Below, piece after piece: positions 1-10,865 of a stretch of DNA of 64,000 nucleotides (positions within the stretch are counted from its first letter, which is position 1; the number at the start of each line of letters is the position of its first letter). Source of the DNA: Ophiocordyceps camponoti-saundersi (nom. inval.) (taxonomy: Eukaryota > Ascomycota > Sordariomycetes > Hypocreales > Ophiocordycipitaceae); the NCBI GenBank assembly GCA_003339415.1, contig PDHQ01000060.1, positions 62,001 through 126,000 of the forward strand. The letters are read 5' to 3'. A program made the position numbers and the translations under genes. The notes beneath the pieces are model-generated. The model was not told the DNA's origin and searched no databases. It saw only the letters and a program-made list of their open reading frames with translations.

Positions 1-1293
1 GTGGAGATTGAAATCCAGATCGGCGGATGGTTTTTTAGTTTGGTGGGTGGAAATTGCGAGAGGTGCCTCAGCTGACGGGGGTGTGTGGTGTGTGGTTCGT
101 CTGGGTAGATGAGTTCATGGAGAGGGAGGGAGGTGGTTGTTGGCTGGCATGGCTGTATCCGTATGTATCCGTAGGTTTGTATAATTACAGCTACAGCGAT
201 GTGTAAGGATGTACGTGAGAGTTGGGTGTAAGAGAGAGAGAGAGAGAGAGAGAGTGTGTGTGTGTGTATTTCCTTTTGTGTGAGTGTGTAAGAGAGAGGT
301 AAGTAGGGGGGGTCTACGGACGCATCCGTAGTGTCTACGGACAAGACGGACACACTCACTCACGCACATGATGCATATAAAGCTGCGGATAATCCGTATA
401 CATAACCAGCTATATAAATATAAATATACCTATACAATCTATCACACACACACACCCACTCACTACTCCGTACACACTCACTCACTCACTCCCCTCGGCT
501 CTCGCAACCTCCGTCTTGTCCGGGACAGGGAACAGACAAAAAAAAGGGGGGGGGGGCGTGTGAGAGCGTCTGTCTGTCTGTCTGTCTGTCTGTCCGAACC
601 AAGCCCGTCCGCCCGCCCGCCCGCCCGTCCGGAGGTTGGTCACGCAACGAGGCGTCCTTACCTGTCCTACCTACAGAGCAACAACCTACAACTAAAAAGC
701 TCATTGTGAGGTGAAATTTTTTTTAAAAAAAAAGAGAGACGAGATTCTTGAAGCGGTAACCGGAGCAGCAGAGCCCCGTTTCTACTTCCTTTCCTCTCTT
801 CTTTCGCATCCTTTTCCTTTTACCCTTTTCCGAGAGACCAAAGTCTCCGATCTGTAAAGGGGAAAGAAAAGGAAAAGGAAAAAAAAAAAAAAGGGATGTG
901 ATAAAAAAGACGGGGTACGGCGCTGCGGAGATAGATATAAGGTGCTGCTTTTCCTCCCTTTTCCGTCTGTCTGGTCATCGTTGAAGAAGTTCTTCCTCTC
1001 TCTCTCTCTCTCTCTCTCGTCTACATCTTCATTGTCTATCGTTTACGGGGGTTTATTGTCAGTCTTGTCTACAGTCTTATCCCATCATTGTCATCGTCAT
1101 CATCACCGCATATTTCTTGTTACTACTTCTTCTTCTTCTTCTTCTTCATATTTCACCATCCCCATCTACTCCGTCTAGATCTTGCATCTTCAACAACAGC
1201 ATCAAGTTTTTTTTTTTTTTTTTTTACTTGACATCATCGATTTGAACATAAAAAAAACAGCCAGCCTTTTTTTTTATTATCATCGTCAACGGC
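1..1293. other. gene-free low-complexity 5' flank
   Basis: No coding region is supported here. The stretch holds a GA/GT microsatellite near 230-270, CTGT repeats near 570-595, poly-A/poly-T runs and CT and CTT repeats at 1000-1150. The last part is presumably the promoter and leader of the tyrosinase gene at 1294. Confidence 0.6.
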
Positions 1294-2979
1294 ATGAAGA
1301 TCGAGTACGCTTCCGGCTTGGTGGCCGTCTTCTTGTCCGCCGTGGCAGACGGTCTCGCCACTGGCTATCGTGGTCGTCATGGAGGAGACGATACGGCTGA
1401 GGCGGCTCACCTGATGCGTCGGATAAGCCATCAGTACACACGCGATGTCATCTCTTCTTTGCCCGGGAAGTCGTGCAATCGTGAGAATATAGTTGTGCGG
1501 AAAGAATGGTGAGTTTTCCCACGTGTGTAAGATGTGCGTGTGTGCATATATATATATATACACATACACATACGCATACACATACACATACATACACACA
1601 TACACATCTTGATGAGATCACCATTCTCCCCCTGACACAAGACTATTACCACCGTCTAGGGATTCTCTGTCGAGAGATGAGCGCCGCGATTACATTCGTG
1701 CCACAAAGTGTCTGATAGCGAAGCCTTCCATGGCCGGAAACGCGACTCTGGCTCGCAACAGATTCGAAGACTTTGTCATGACTCACGTCGACAAGACGTT
1801 TACCATTCACTTTTCCGTTCGTCTCCCTCGAGGAAAAAAACTCACGATAGTAAAAGCCGTACTGATCGAGAGAACAAAAAAACAACAACAACAGGGTCTT
1901 CTCCTACCATGGCACCGCTATTTCCTCTGGCTGTACGAAAAGGCCCTCCGCGAAGAATGCGGCTACCAAGGCTATCAGCCCTACTTCGACTGGTCAAAGT
2001 ACGTGGCCGACGCCTCATCCTCCTCCGTCTTCGACGAGTCGGACGTGTCCCTCTCCGGAGACGGCGAGTACGTACCTCACGACACGACCCACGCCGTCAT
2101 CGCCGGCGGGCCTCCACCCGTCGAGTTCGTCACCCGGGCGCCGGGTACGGGGGGAGGGTGCGTCAAGGGCGGGCCGTTTGAGGGCATGATGGTGCACATC
2201 GGCGTTACCAACGAGGGGGCTTCGTCGCCTGCTACGGTCTACTCCAAGCCTAGATGTCTCTCTCGCGATCTCAACGTTGATATACTGGCGCTTAAGAACT
2301 CGTATCAGAACGTTACGGATCTTATTCTCAACAGTGAGGATATCGACGACTTTCGCCCTGCTGTCGATAGTCCTTTTGGCGTGCATGGTGGGGGTCATGG
2401 GTTCATTGGTGGCGAGAACTTGAATCAGTTCGTCTCGCTTAATGATCCTGTCTTTTATCTTCATCATACCATGTTGGATCGCGTCTGGGCGATTTGGCAG
2501 AGTCGGGATGTTGAGACGAGGCAGTATGCGCTGAACGGGACGCTGACGTGGAAGAACTGTGAGTCCCGATTCTTCTTTTTTTCCTTTTCTCCTTTCTCAT
2601 TCTCTCTTCTCTTCTCTTTCTGTCTTTCTTTCTTTTCTTCTTTCCATGTGTCAGTGAGTGTGAGTGTGATTGTGATGAGAGAGAGAGACAGAGAGACAGA
2701 GAGAGATGTTGTGTGTGTGATGAGACGTGTGTGTGTGTGTGTTGCCGCGGAATCAGTTGCTCTCCCGCACTAACCAACCAACTACCAACCTAATATCCAT
2801 CCATCCCTAAACCCTCCAACCAAAGACTGAGGCTGACAAACGAATGATCCCCCTTAGATCCGCCTAGTCCCGACGCCACCGTCAAGGATATCATGGAAGT
2901 CGGGATATTGGGGTCCGACAGCCAAATCGGCGAGGTCATGTCAACGACCGAGGGCCCTCTGTGCTACGTCTACGAGTAA
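1294..2979 (+). CDS. secreted tyrosinase (type 3 copper oxidase)
   Basis: Predicted 385-residue tyrosinase, oxidising mono- and diphenols to quinones (melanin-type chemistry), probably secreted. Exons 1294-1508, 1660-1816, 1895-2558 and 2858-2979 give one continuous frame. Residues 1-24 look like a signal peptide. The CuA site is H114 and H122 plus H131 in the motif PWHRYF; the CuB site is H288/H292 in HGGGHGFIGG and H314-H315 in FYLHH followed by LDRVW. The N-terminal run W-D-S-L-S-R-D-E-R-R-D-Y is typical of the family. The second intron (1817-1894, 78 nt) has no stop and is in frame, so it is easily misread as exon; its removal joins IHF-S to GLLLPWH as in relatives. There is no long C-terminal lid domain. 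Family is certain; the exact donor of intron 2 (GTTCGT) is weak. Confidence 0.9.
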
Positions 2980-3649
2980 CGATCTCTTCTCCGCCCCCCT
3001 CCGACACCATCACCACCACCACCACCAATCTACCTACCTACTTTCCCCCCTTCCACCTTCTCACCGAGTGTCAAGTTCAGCCGTCATCAAACGGCGAGTA
3101 CATACCACTTGTATCCGTACCTACATATGGCATATGATGGGCTGTCGATTTTTCTTCTTCTTCTATTTAATTCTTTCTACTTCTTTGTTATTCTGCCTCT
3201 TTTACATTGTCCTTTTTTTCCCTTGTTCATACATACATCCTTGATAAAGCAGGTTCGGCGGCTATTGTCTAGTTTCTTGTTTTTCTTTCTCTTCCGGTTT
3301 TCTTCGGAGCCCGATTGCGGGAGAGGGTGGGGCCGATGTTCCGGCATGTGACGGCATCTCGAACAGTCCCGTTTTTTTTTTTGATGTCCCGTCAGCCTCG
3401 GTCCCGAAGCTGAAGAAGTTTACGGTGATGGTGGGGGAGTGAGAAAGAGAAAAAGGAGACCAAAAAAAAAGAAGAGAGAAGAAGCCACGATATGCCTCGA
3501 GGCATCCATCTTCCTCCTCCTCCTCACACCCCCCTTCTTTGTCTTCCCCCTTTATACGACGGACACACACTCTCTCTCTCTTCCAACTGATTGGATGCAA
3601 TAGGTTTGGCGCCTGCTGCTTGTTGAAGAGGGTGGAGGGGGAACCATGA

Positions 3650-3680
<31 letters not shown>

Positions 3681-3804
3681 AAAGGAAGAAAACCGCGGCA
3701 CATTTTACAAATAAGAGCATTCTTTGCGTGTTTTGGGTTTTTTTCTTCATCAAAAACACCCNNNNNNNNNNTTTTTTCAGAGAAAGGGCGGGGGCGCGGG
3801 CGGT

Positions 3805-3858
<54 letters not shown>

Positions 3859-4623
3859 AAGGAAGAAAGCAGCTGAACAATTTGTACATATGAGATCATT
3901 TGATGCTGTTATTGGCTTTTTCTACATACATAAACACCATACATTACATGGTATATGTCTGTCTATCTATCGATGTATGTACATTATATATGTGTAAATG
4001 TCTTTATTCACCTCATTCAGCAGTCGCTGCAAGTGCCGGAGCAGACCATAAGCCTATGTGGATTGATGCCTTTCTCCCCTCTCACTCTCGCACCGCGACT
4101 GGCTGGCGATATACATACTCGCTTCCAAGCATGCAGTCTGTCCCTCTCTGCCTTGATTCTTATAAATCCTATTGAACCCCCCCATCTCCCGTCACTTTAA
4201 CTCGCATCCGGTCAAGTGTGCATACATACATGATACATCCATACTTGCATGTATGTATGTATGTACGAGTCATCAGAGTGTCACGGACAAATCGCCCGCG
4301 GGAGTCGATGCCGCCCTGTCTTACCCTTGATGTACATACATACAGGGCCAGGGGGGTAGAGGAGTAGGTAGGGAGGTAGGTTGGGTTAGGTATGCCTGCA
4401 TGTCTGTGTGTTGCGAGAGCATCTTGGTTGTATATTTTTTAATCCCGGTCATACCTTGGTATCGTTGATGGCTGTGGTCCGACTTATATCGTGGTCGTAC
4501 AAGGAGGTATAAATAGCTTTCATGGCTTTTCACATACATGCATGCATACATACATACACACTCTCCTGGGCAATATTATGCATGGCTGGAATCTATCTTT
4601 CCCTCGGTTTCCCTGTCTCTCTA

Positions 4624-4662
<39 letters not shown>

Positions 4663-4727
4663 TGTAGGCATCTATCTATCTATCTGTCTATATAAAGGTA
4701 TGTCTATCTGTCTATATATAATCATGA

Positions 4728-4764
<37 letters not shown>

Positions 4765-4841
4765 CTTCTATATACCCATCCCTCTACGCATGTATGCATG
4801 TGCGTGTGTGTCTCCGTAGAACCGTATAATGGAGAAAATCC
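2980..4841. other. gene-free region with microsatellites and a sequence gap
   Basis: I see no gene. Contents are CT-rich tracts, two long poly-G runs around an N gap (listed separately), CATA/TGTA repeats at 4230-4270, a CT repeat near 4630 and a CA repeat near 4730-4760. Confidence 0.6.
3652..3856. repeat. two poly-G tracts flanking a 10-N gap (assembly scar)
   Basis: A run of 29 G (3652-3680) and one of 52 G (3805-3856) flank ten Ns at 3762-3771. The sequences after each G run are similar (AAAGGAAGAAA..., then ATTT.ACA.AT..GA.CATT), so this is probably one genomic locus represented twice with sequencing error rather than two tracts. Confidence 0.75.
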
Positions 4842-6695
4842 CTACATATCCTCCCCAAACATGGCCACGTGAGCACTCTGAATAGCCTCCTGCATCACGT
4901 CCAAAACAGCATCAACAACCATCCCCCTCAAAGCCTCGTCCCTCCTCAGCAAAGCAGCCGCCCCGTCCGTCCGCAGCCCCCTCCGACGAAGCGCCGTCGT
5001 CATCGTATTCCGAATCGACTCCGCCACCTCCGCCACCGGAACCTCGGAGATGATGTGCGGGAGCGCCTCCGACGTCAACTGCGTCAGTATCGCCTCCGTG
5101 TCCGACCCGGCCGCCGACGCCGGGTGCGAAAGCCCCATCAGCGCCGCCTCCGTCGTCCCCACCGCCTCGTCTAGCATGTGGCCGACCGCCTCCTCGGACG
5201 CGGTGCCCAGGCCCGAGCCCGCCGCCGAGACGGCCGCCGCCGCCGCGCCGAGACCGCCGGCTGCCGCTGCCGGCGTCGAGGACGTGACGACGGCGTAGAG
5301 GAAGATGCCGAACGGGATCGTGCTCACCGCCGCCGTCACCCCTAGCATCAGTTCCGTCCACCAGGGAGACGCTGCCTTTTCCAGGTCCCTTAGCTTTTCC
5401 ATCAACGTCGTCGCCTCCTTCTTAGCCTTGCCTTCCATCTCGCGTCTCGCTTTGACGGCTTCGCTCGCCCTTTGCTTCTCTGCTAGTTCGTTGGCTTGCT
5501 TCTCCATTCTCTCTTTCGCTTGCTTCTCCAGTGCTTCCCTCGCTGCCTCCTTGGCCTTGTCTCTGTTGGCTTGTATCACCATGTTGAACCTCTCCAACAG
5601 GTCCAGCGCCGTCACGGCCGCATCCCACAGCTCCGTCAGCGCCGCCTTGGCCATCTCTGTGATCATGTCGATGAGCTGCTTCTCTCGATGGATTGCCTCG
5701 TTGCCCCTTTCCGACCATAGCTTGATGTAGGATGGCGCTTGTTGCGGCTGCTTCAGCGGAACTGGAGTTCCGTTCTTCAGCGGAATCGTCAGGGATTGAC
5801 TGCTCAGCCAGGAGAAGATGAGCGCCCCCTGTTTTCTCGATAGTTCCCTCGTAAAGTGGTGAAACTTGCTGATCTGCTCGTTCAACTTCTTGGCTGCTTC
5901 TTGTATCTTTTCCTGAAACTCGACGGCTTCGTCCATGTTCATGGATGCCATCTTGCTGATCAGCGTCCATCTCATCCGTCGTTCTGGCAGGCATTTCTCG
6001 ATGATCAGCTCTGCGGCCCTGCTTCTCGCCCTGGCCGCTGCCATCCTGGCGTCCGCCGTGGCCATGTAGGCCGTCTTAAAGTCCTTTTGCTGCTTTTCGG
6101 CGTTGACGTTGGTGCCTCTCAGCGTGCCCAGCTTCTGGGTGGAGCGGAAGGCCTCCTCGGCCGCCTTGTCCGCTTTCGTAACCGCCTTCTCAATGTCTTC
6201 TACTGCTTTTGCGAAGCTCACTTCGTTCTCGGCCTCGAAGGCTTGATCTCGCGAACGTATCGCCTTTGTTCGCAGTTCGTCCACGTCACTGTCTCTCGCT
6301 GGTGGTGTTGGCGGGCCGCCTTTGCTGATGGGCTCGAGGTAATACGGGTCGTCAGCTCCCGGGATCGTCTCGTAGATGTGCTCGGGGCTATCAGGTGTAG
6401 GCTCGTAGACGTGCTCGCGCAACGGCTTCATCTTGCCCAAGTCCAAATCACTCGGTCTCTTGGACGGCTGTACGGTAGGTCTTTGGGGGGGCAACGGGTT
6501 CAAGTAACCATCTTTCGATACATATACTCGGGATCTCAAATCGCTGGTGATGGACGAGGCAAAGTTCGTTCCAGTCTTGGCAACAGAAAGTGAACGCTCA
6601 GACTCTGAAGGGTTTTGAATCGGGGCATTAAGGGGACTTTGCTGACTTCTATCGGCCAGTATAGTCAGGATGAGGGCGGCAGAGAGTAGAGCCAT
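4842..6695 (-). CDS. secreted or membrane coiled-coil protein with EHVYE/EHIYE motifs
   Basis: Single-exon gene for about 617 residues; family not recognised. I start it at 6695 because this ATG has a good context and opens a signal peptide (MALLSAALILTILA), with a TATTATA about 70 bases upstream; an upstream in-frame ATG at 6800 exists. After the signal comes a Pro-rich segment with two tandem tyrosine motifs, EHVYE (Y97) and EHIYE (Y108), then PYYLEPI (Y118/Y119). Two long Ala/Lys/Glu-rich coiled coils follow (about 135-240 and 375-440), a hydrophobic span at about 446-472 (WWTELMLGVTAAVSTIPFG), and an Ala/Gly-rich tail. A role as a secreted effector is only a guess; a membrane or structural protein is equally possible. 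Confidence 0.7.
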   Translation of the reverse strand: MALLSAALILTILADRSQQSPLNAPIQNPSESERSLSVAKTGTNFASSITSDLRSRVYVSKDGYLNPLPPQRPTVQPSKRPSDLDLGKMKPLREHVYEPTPDSPEHIYETIPGADDPYYLEPISKGGPPTPPARDSDVDELRTKAIRSRDQAFEAENEVSFAKAVEDIEKAVTKADKAAEEAFRSTQKLGTLRGTNVNAEKQQKDFKTAYMATADARMAAARARSRAAELIIEKCLPERRMRWTLISKMASMNMDEAVEFQEKIQEAAKKLNEQISKFHHFTRELSRKQGALIFSWLSSQSLTIPLKNGTPVPLKQPQQAPSYIKLWSERGNEAIHREKQLIDMITEMAKAALTELWDAAVTALDLLERFNMVIQANRDKAKEAAREALEKQAKERMEKQANELAEKQRASEAVKARREMEGKAKKEATTLMEKLRDLEKAASPWWTELMLGVTAAVSTIPFGIFLYAVVTSSTPAAAAGGLGAAAAAVSAAGSGLGTASEEAVGHMLDEAVGTTEAALMGLSHPASAAGSDTEAILTQLTSEALPHIISEVPVAEVAESIRNTMTTALRRRGLRTDGAAALLRRDEALRGMVVDAVLDVMQEAIQSAHVAMFGEDM

Positions 6696-6764
6696 GATGG
6701 ATCGAGTCGTTGATTCACACAAGATAGAACAGGAACAAGCTTTGCTCCGAGGAGAAGCAAGGGG

Positions 6765-6771
6765 TATAATA
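6765..6771 (-). promoter_or_regulatory. TATA-like box of the coiled-coil gene
   Basis: TATTATA on the minus strand lies about 70 bases upstream of the ATG at 6695. It argues for that start over the ATG at 6800, which would lie upstream of the box. Confidence 0.35.
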
Positions 6772-6800
6772 CAACGAAACAGAAACGATGATAAACTCAT

Positions 6801-7791
6801 GTCAGGAGTAGTTGGGTCATGATTGTGTTATATAAACCTCCAATTCTGACTACCAAGTTGTTACAAAGGGTTGCTGAAAAGCTAATTCGCATGTCCTTTG
6901 CAAAAAGGTCCCCCTTTATCGGCGAGCTGAGCTTTCCAGAAGCTACCATCTTACGTAGCTGAATGGTGACATGGGCCGATCAATCGTCAACTTGACCGTT
7001 CATCTCTGGTTGGCAGGGAATCTGCAGAGGGAAGAAAACAACGCAAAAAAGGATTCTAGAAGACAGCATTGTATATGCATGAGGATGAACCACTTCTGAA
7101 GCGATAATTCAAGAGACATATACGATGCCGAAATCTTATATCCGTAAAGGGACAGACAATGAATCTTCTCGAAGAGGGCGGAATCTAGCTTGATCGAGCC
7201 GCCTCCAAGGGTTGAAGTCCATGATTGCATAAAGAGCCTTGACTCCCTCGCCAAGCAACGCCATCTCTAGCTGAGAGAAACGACGCCCGAGGCCAAGACA
7301 TGGCCTATACATTTGTCCCCTTTGAAATAGAAGCCATTCATTATGAGCCTCCTCTCGGACCTCGGCGGGCCGATAGGAAATTTCCGCACGGCAGATTTGG
7401 CGGGAACTGAAGCGCCAAGAATGGGAATCCCTTTCGTCTTCTGTTCCGTCTTTTGCATCCGAAGCCAAGTTGTCGTTCGGTAAGTGAGTTCGGGCAACTT
7501 CTAGAGACTGCATGAATGGAATGGGAAAAGAGGTTACGCTTATAAGTTAAGTCGCTTATAAGACAAAGTCGAACCGAGAGTCCAAACCTCATCTCTGCTT
7601 CTTACTTTACCAGGCGTCAAAAGGGACGAGGCGGGTATATCCTCGTGTCAATCTCGTCGAGCCTCATAGAAGAATAAGGGGGGGAAAGAAAGGAGAGAAA
7701 ACTCGAAAGAAGGAGAGAAGATAGAGAGAAGAAGAAGAAGAAGAAGAGAAAAAAAAGACTGGCTCTTCTTACACCGCGTCTGATCTGAGCC
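6801..7791. other. intergenic, shared by two divergent genes
   Basis: No supportable gene. The region separates the minus-strand coiled-coil gene from the plus-strand 4-Cys-repeat gene. Purine-rich GGGGAAAGAAAGG and GAAGAA repeats at 7680-7755 sit just upstream of the latter. Confidence 0.5.
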
Positions 7792-9165
7792 ATGACCTCG
7801 TTCACAACCCGTTCCGTGGCCGCCGTCTTGCTGACGTTGCCAGCTGTCTTGGCCACAGCGTCTCCCTCTCAATGGTATTGGGGCCATGAAAACTGCACCG
7901 GAAACGTGACAGAGCCCTGTCTGGGAACGGAAGTCTGGTGCTTCATGAAGACCATCAATGGCGAATATGAGTCGACAGAAGCCTGCTATAGCCTGAGGCA
8001 GCAGATGGACTGGTTCAACGCGGCCAACGACGGCTGCAAGGACGATTCAGAGAGGTGTCTAGGAACCGAAGCCTTCTGCGGCCGCGTCGGTAGCCGCTGG
8101 GACCGTGATAGGTGCATCGGGGCTCGCAAGAAGACGCCCTGGCTCGACGCCCATCTGGATTCATGTCCGGCTAGCGGGCCCAAGACTGAGCTTTGCATGG
8201 GGACCAAGGCATGGTGTCAGCGAGAAGAGGCATGGAAATACTACAGTTCTGAAGAGGTGTGTCGGAGTCATCGATCGAGAAGCCTCAGTTGGACGTTGTC
8301 GCCGGAAGACGCGGGAAATAGGATGCCGTCCGTGCCGGCCGGAGACGATTTCGACTCGTGCAAGGATCCCTATTCGGAGAAGTGCATGGGCACGGAGCTT
8401 TACTGCATGGGCAAGAGTAGTCACGAGTTGAGGGAAAGCTGCTTGCAGGAACGACAGCCTTTACGATACTATCACAGGTTCTCGACAGACTGCAGAGACA
8501 AGGTAGATGATGGTTCGGAAGCCTGCGTCGGCAGCATAGCATGGTGCAAGCACGAGGACAGGATCAAGCTTTGGGGCTCTCGTCAGGATTGCCTCAAGTT
8601 CCGGTCCGAACCTCCTCAGCTGATGCCTCTTCACTACAAGAGCAACCAAGACGACTGCAAGTACAGCCAGGAAGAAAGGTGTATAGGGACGGAGGCCTTT
8701 TGCATGAAGATGACGGGACGATCACAACGAAAGCAATGTTTCGAATCGCGAGAGCCTCATCTCTTCCTCGCCGCCAACTCGAACATCTGTTCCGGCAAGG
8801 GGGGCGAGGAAGAGAGATGCGTCGGAACGGTAACCTGGTGTAAGAAGCATTTTTACAAGAGGCACTACGATGACGCGGACGAGTGTTTTCAAGTCCGGGG
8901 CTTCATGTACAACGACTTGAAGAAGATTGCTAGGAAGTGGCTGGAGGGCCGATACAAGGATGAGATCTTGGTGCAGGGGAGGATGCTGGGCAGAGCCTCG
9001 TTCTTCATCGAGCTTGGTCAGCTGCATCTGACGAACGAGACGGCGCAGCAGTTGAGGGAGAGGGTTCGCTATACGCTGTCTCGCTTCGTCCATAAGCTGT
9101 GGCGGGATGCGAGGCGGACGGCGGAGAAGGGCGTTCGTGCCTTTGTTCAGGAGAAGCGAAGCTGA
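7792..9165 (+). CDS. secreted protein with seven alternating 4-Cys repeats
   Basis: Intronless gene for 457 residues; I do not recognise the family. Residues 1-23 are a signal peptide. Residues about 35-370 hold seven tandem repeats, each with four Cys, 28 in all: C-x(6-10)-C-[LMVI]-G-[TS]-x2-[WFY]-C-x(11 or 14)-C-x3-R. The second-to-third Cys spacing is always 6 residues. The third-to-fourth spacing alternates exactly 14, 11, 14, 11, 14, 11, 14, and the aromatic residue before the third Cys goes W, F, W, Y, W, F, W. So the protein is three and a half copies of a two-repeat unit. The last 90 residues are Cys-free, basic and probably helical. Even Cys number and a signal peptide suggest a disulfide-bonded extracellular protein; function unknown. 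Confidence 0.85.
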   Translation: MTSFTTRSVAAVLLTLPAVLATASPSQWYWGHENCTGNVTEPCLGTEVWCFMKTINGEYESTEACYSLRQQMDWFNAANDGCKDDSERCLGTEAFCGRVGSRWDRDRCIGARKKTPWLDAHLDSCPASGPKTELCMGTKAWCQREEAWKYYSSEEVCRSHRSRSLSWTLSPEDAGNRMPSVPAGDDFDSCKDPYSEKCMGTELYCMGKSSHELRESCLQERQPLRYYHRFSTDCRDKVDDGSEACVGSIAWCKHEDRIKLWGSRQDCLKFRSEPPQLMPLHYKSNQDDCKYSQEERCIGTEAFCMKMTGRSQRKQCFESREPHLFLAANSNICSGKGGEEERCVGTVTWCKKHFYKRHYDDADECFQVRGFMYNDLKKIARKWLEGRYKDEILVQGRMLGRASFFIELGQLHLTNETAQQLRERVRYTLSRFVHKLWRDARRTAEKGVRAFVQEKRS

Positions 9166-10742
9166 GGGTTGAGTGTGTACTGCTGTGGTAGTCGTCTTTG
9201 GTTAACTCGAGCTGAGGGGAGGGTTAGTTGGTTGACAGTAATGAGGAACTCTAGCTGAGGATCGAGTAGTGGATGGGAGTTGTGAGTAAAGTCTATCTGA
9301 GGATAGAGTAAACGATGGTAACTCATAGGCTGCAGCTGAGGATGGAGTAATCGACAGTAATTCATAGACTGCAGCTGAGGATAGAGTAAGATGGTAACCC
9401 ATAAACTGCAGCTAAAGATGGAGTAATCGACAGTAACTCATAGACCGCAGCTGAGGATAGAATAAACGATGGTAACTCATAGACTGCAGCTGAAGATGGA
9501 GTAATCGATGCAAGTTGTAAACTCAATCTAAGGATAAAGTTACCGATAGAAACCCGTAAACTCTAGCTGAGGACCAAGTCACTCACTAATGAGAAGTTAT
9601 AATGCCCCATCCAGTCTTGGCTAGGTCATAGATGTTCGAGCATTACAACCCAATCCGTCTCTCTTCCAAACACCGTCTCGGCATCTCCAGACCAGATGGC
9701 GGATATCTTCAAACGAGGCCTCGGCAACTGCAGATTCGACAACATGTATCTAAAAAAGTTCCCCCATCGTCTCTTGTAAGATGAAGCCGAAATGGTAAGG
9801 ACAGAAGAGAAGAGCAGACTGAACTGAGAAAACGAGACTGAGAAGGGGTGAAGGATCTGGAAATAAAAAAAAAAGCCATGTGTCTTCCCTCTCCCCGTTA
9901 CTGTAAAAAAAGCAGGGATCAACAAGCGCCAGTGGCTGAGAGGGATTCTCATCCTTTTTGGCTTCATCTGTATGCAGGTAGCCGAGGTGGCGCAGGGTAC
10001 GGAGTAGTTGAAGGGACGGGGGGGAAAGATGGTGACGGCGAAGCTGCAAGCCTCGTTGTCTCTTGGCGTTCGGTATTCTGTAACAGGGTTTTTGTCCTCT
10101 TCTTGAGGAAGGGTGTTCTTTGTTCTTGATGGGGAGGCAACGGGGAGGCGCAGTGCATGCAGGAGGATTGAAGGCAAGTTGAAGGAGATTCCCTTTTTGT
10201 CTCTGAGTCTTCTGAGTCTCTCTCTCTCTCTCTCTCGGTCCCCATGTCTCTCAGTCTCTCTCCCGGTCCCCATGTCTCTCAGTCTCTCTCTCTCTCTCTC
10301 TCCCCCTATCTCTCTGTTTCTCTCGTTCTCCAGCTTAGCGTCCACGTCACTTGATACAGTTACTTGATAGCTCAACCATCAAGGAGATGACGTGATGTGC
10401 TACATCCAAAAGAGAGCCGTCAGCATCATGGAAAACGAAAGACCAGCTTCAACGCTGATTGCAACAACCTCCCAGCAACCGAAAACGGCCCTATCATAAG
10501 GGGGGAGGGAAGAAAAAAAAACGACACGAGACACGTCCAGACCCGCGACCAAGACATACTTCACAAACATCAAAAACTGGAGTAAATTCACCGACTCTGT
10601 CTTAAGCCACCACCAGGCAGGCCGCAGCATGGGAGGCCTCTCAGCCTACCATATGTACCGGCTGTCTTACCCACCCATGCAAGCAGCGTGTGCATGCGCA
10701 TGCATGGCGCCGTCTCTCCGTCTCCGCGTCTCCCCCCCGTCG
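9166..10742. other. gene-free stretch with minisatellite and CT tracts
   Basis: Holds the 39-bp minisatellite listed separately, then non-coding sequence with CT/TCTC tracts at 10205-10330. The long minus-strand open frame over 9626-10375 is Arg/Glu repeat translated from these tracts. Confidence 0.6.
9196..9592. repeat. 39-bp minisatellite, about ten diverged units
   Basis: Units begin with AGCTGAGGAT or AGCTGAAGAT, continue with a GAGTAA element and usually end in AACTCATAGACTGC. In the middle units two forms alternate: one with AGAGTAAACGATGG and one with GGAGTAATCGACAG, giving a higher-order period of about 78 bp. It begins about 30 bases after the stop of the 4-Cys-repeat gene. Confidence 0.85.
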
Positions 10743-10750
10743 TATAAATA
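10743..10750 (+). promoter_or_regulatory. TATA box of the STAND-N/TPR gene
   Basis: TATAAATA about 116 bases upstream of the ATG at 10866, followed by a GA-rich leader; position and sequence fit a core promoter. Confidence 0.5.
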
Positions 10751-10865
10751 AATAGGCTTCCCAGCTTGACGGATGCCGAGAGAGAGGAGGGAGAGCAAGA
10801 GAGAGAGAGAGAGAAAGAAAGTAACAACTCACGGCAACAATCTCAGTTCTCTCATATCACACATC

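Noticed and set aside
3262..3889. Open frames with poly-Pro runs
   Set aside because: They are translations of poly-G tracts across an assembly gap.
9626..10375. 249-codon minus-strand open frame
   Set aside because: Half of it is Arg/Glu repeat from CT microsatellites; no domain, no coding signature.
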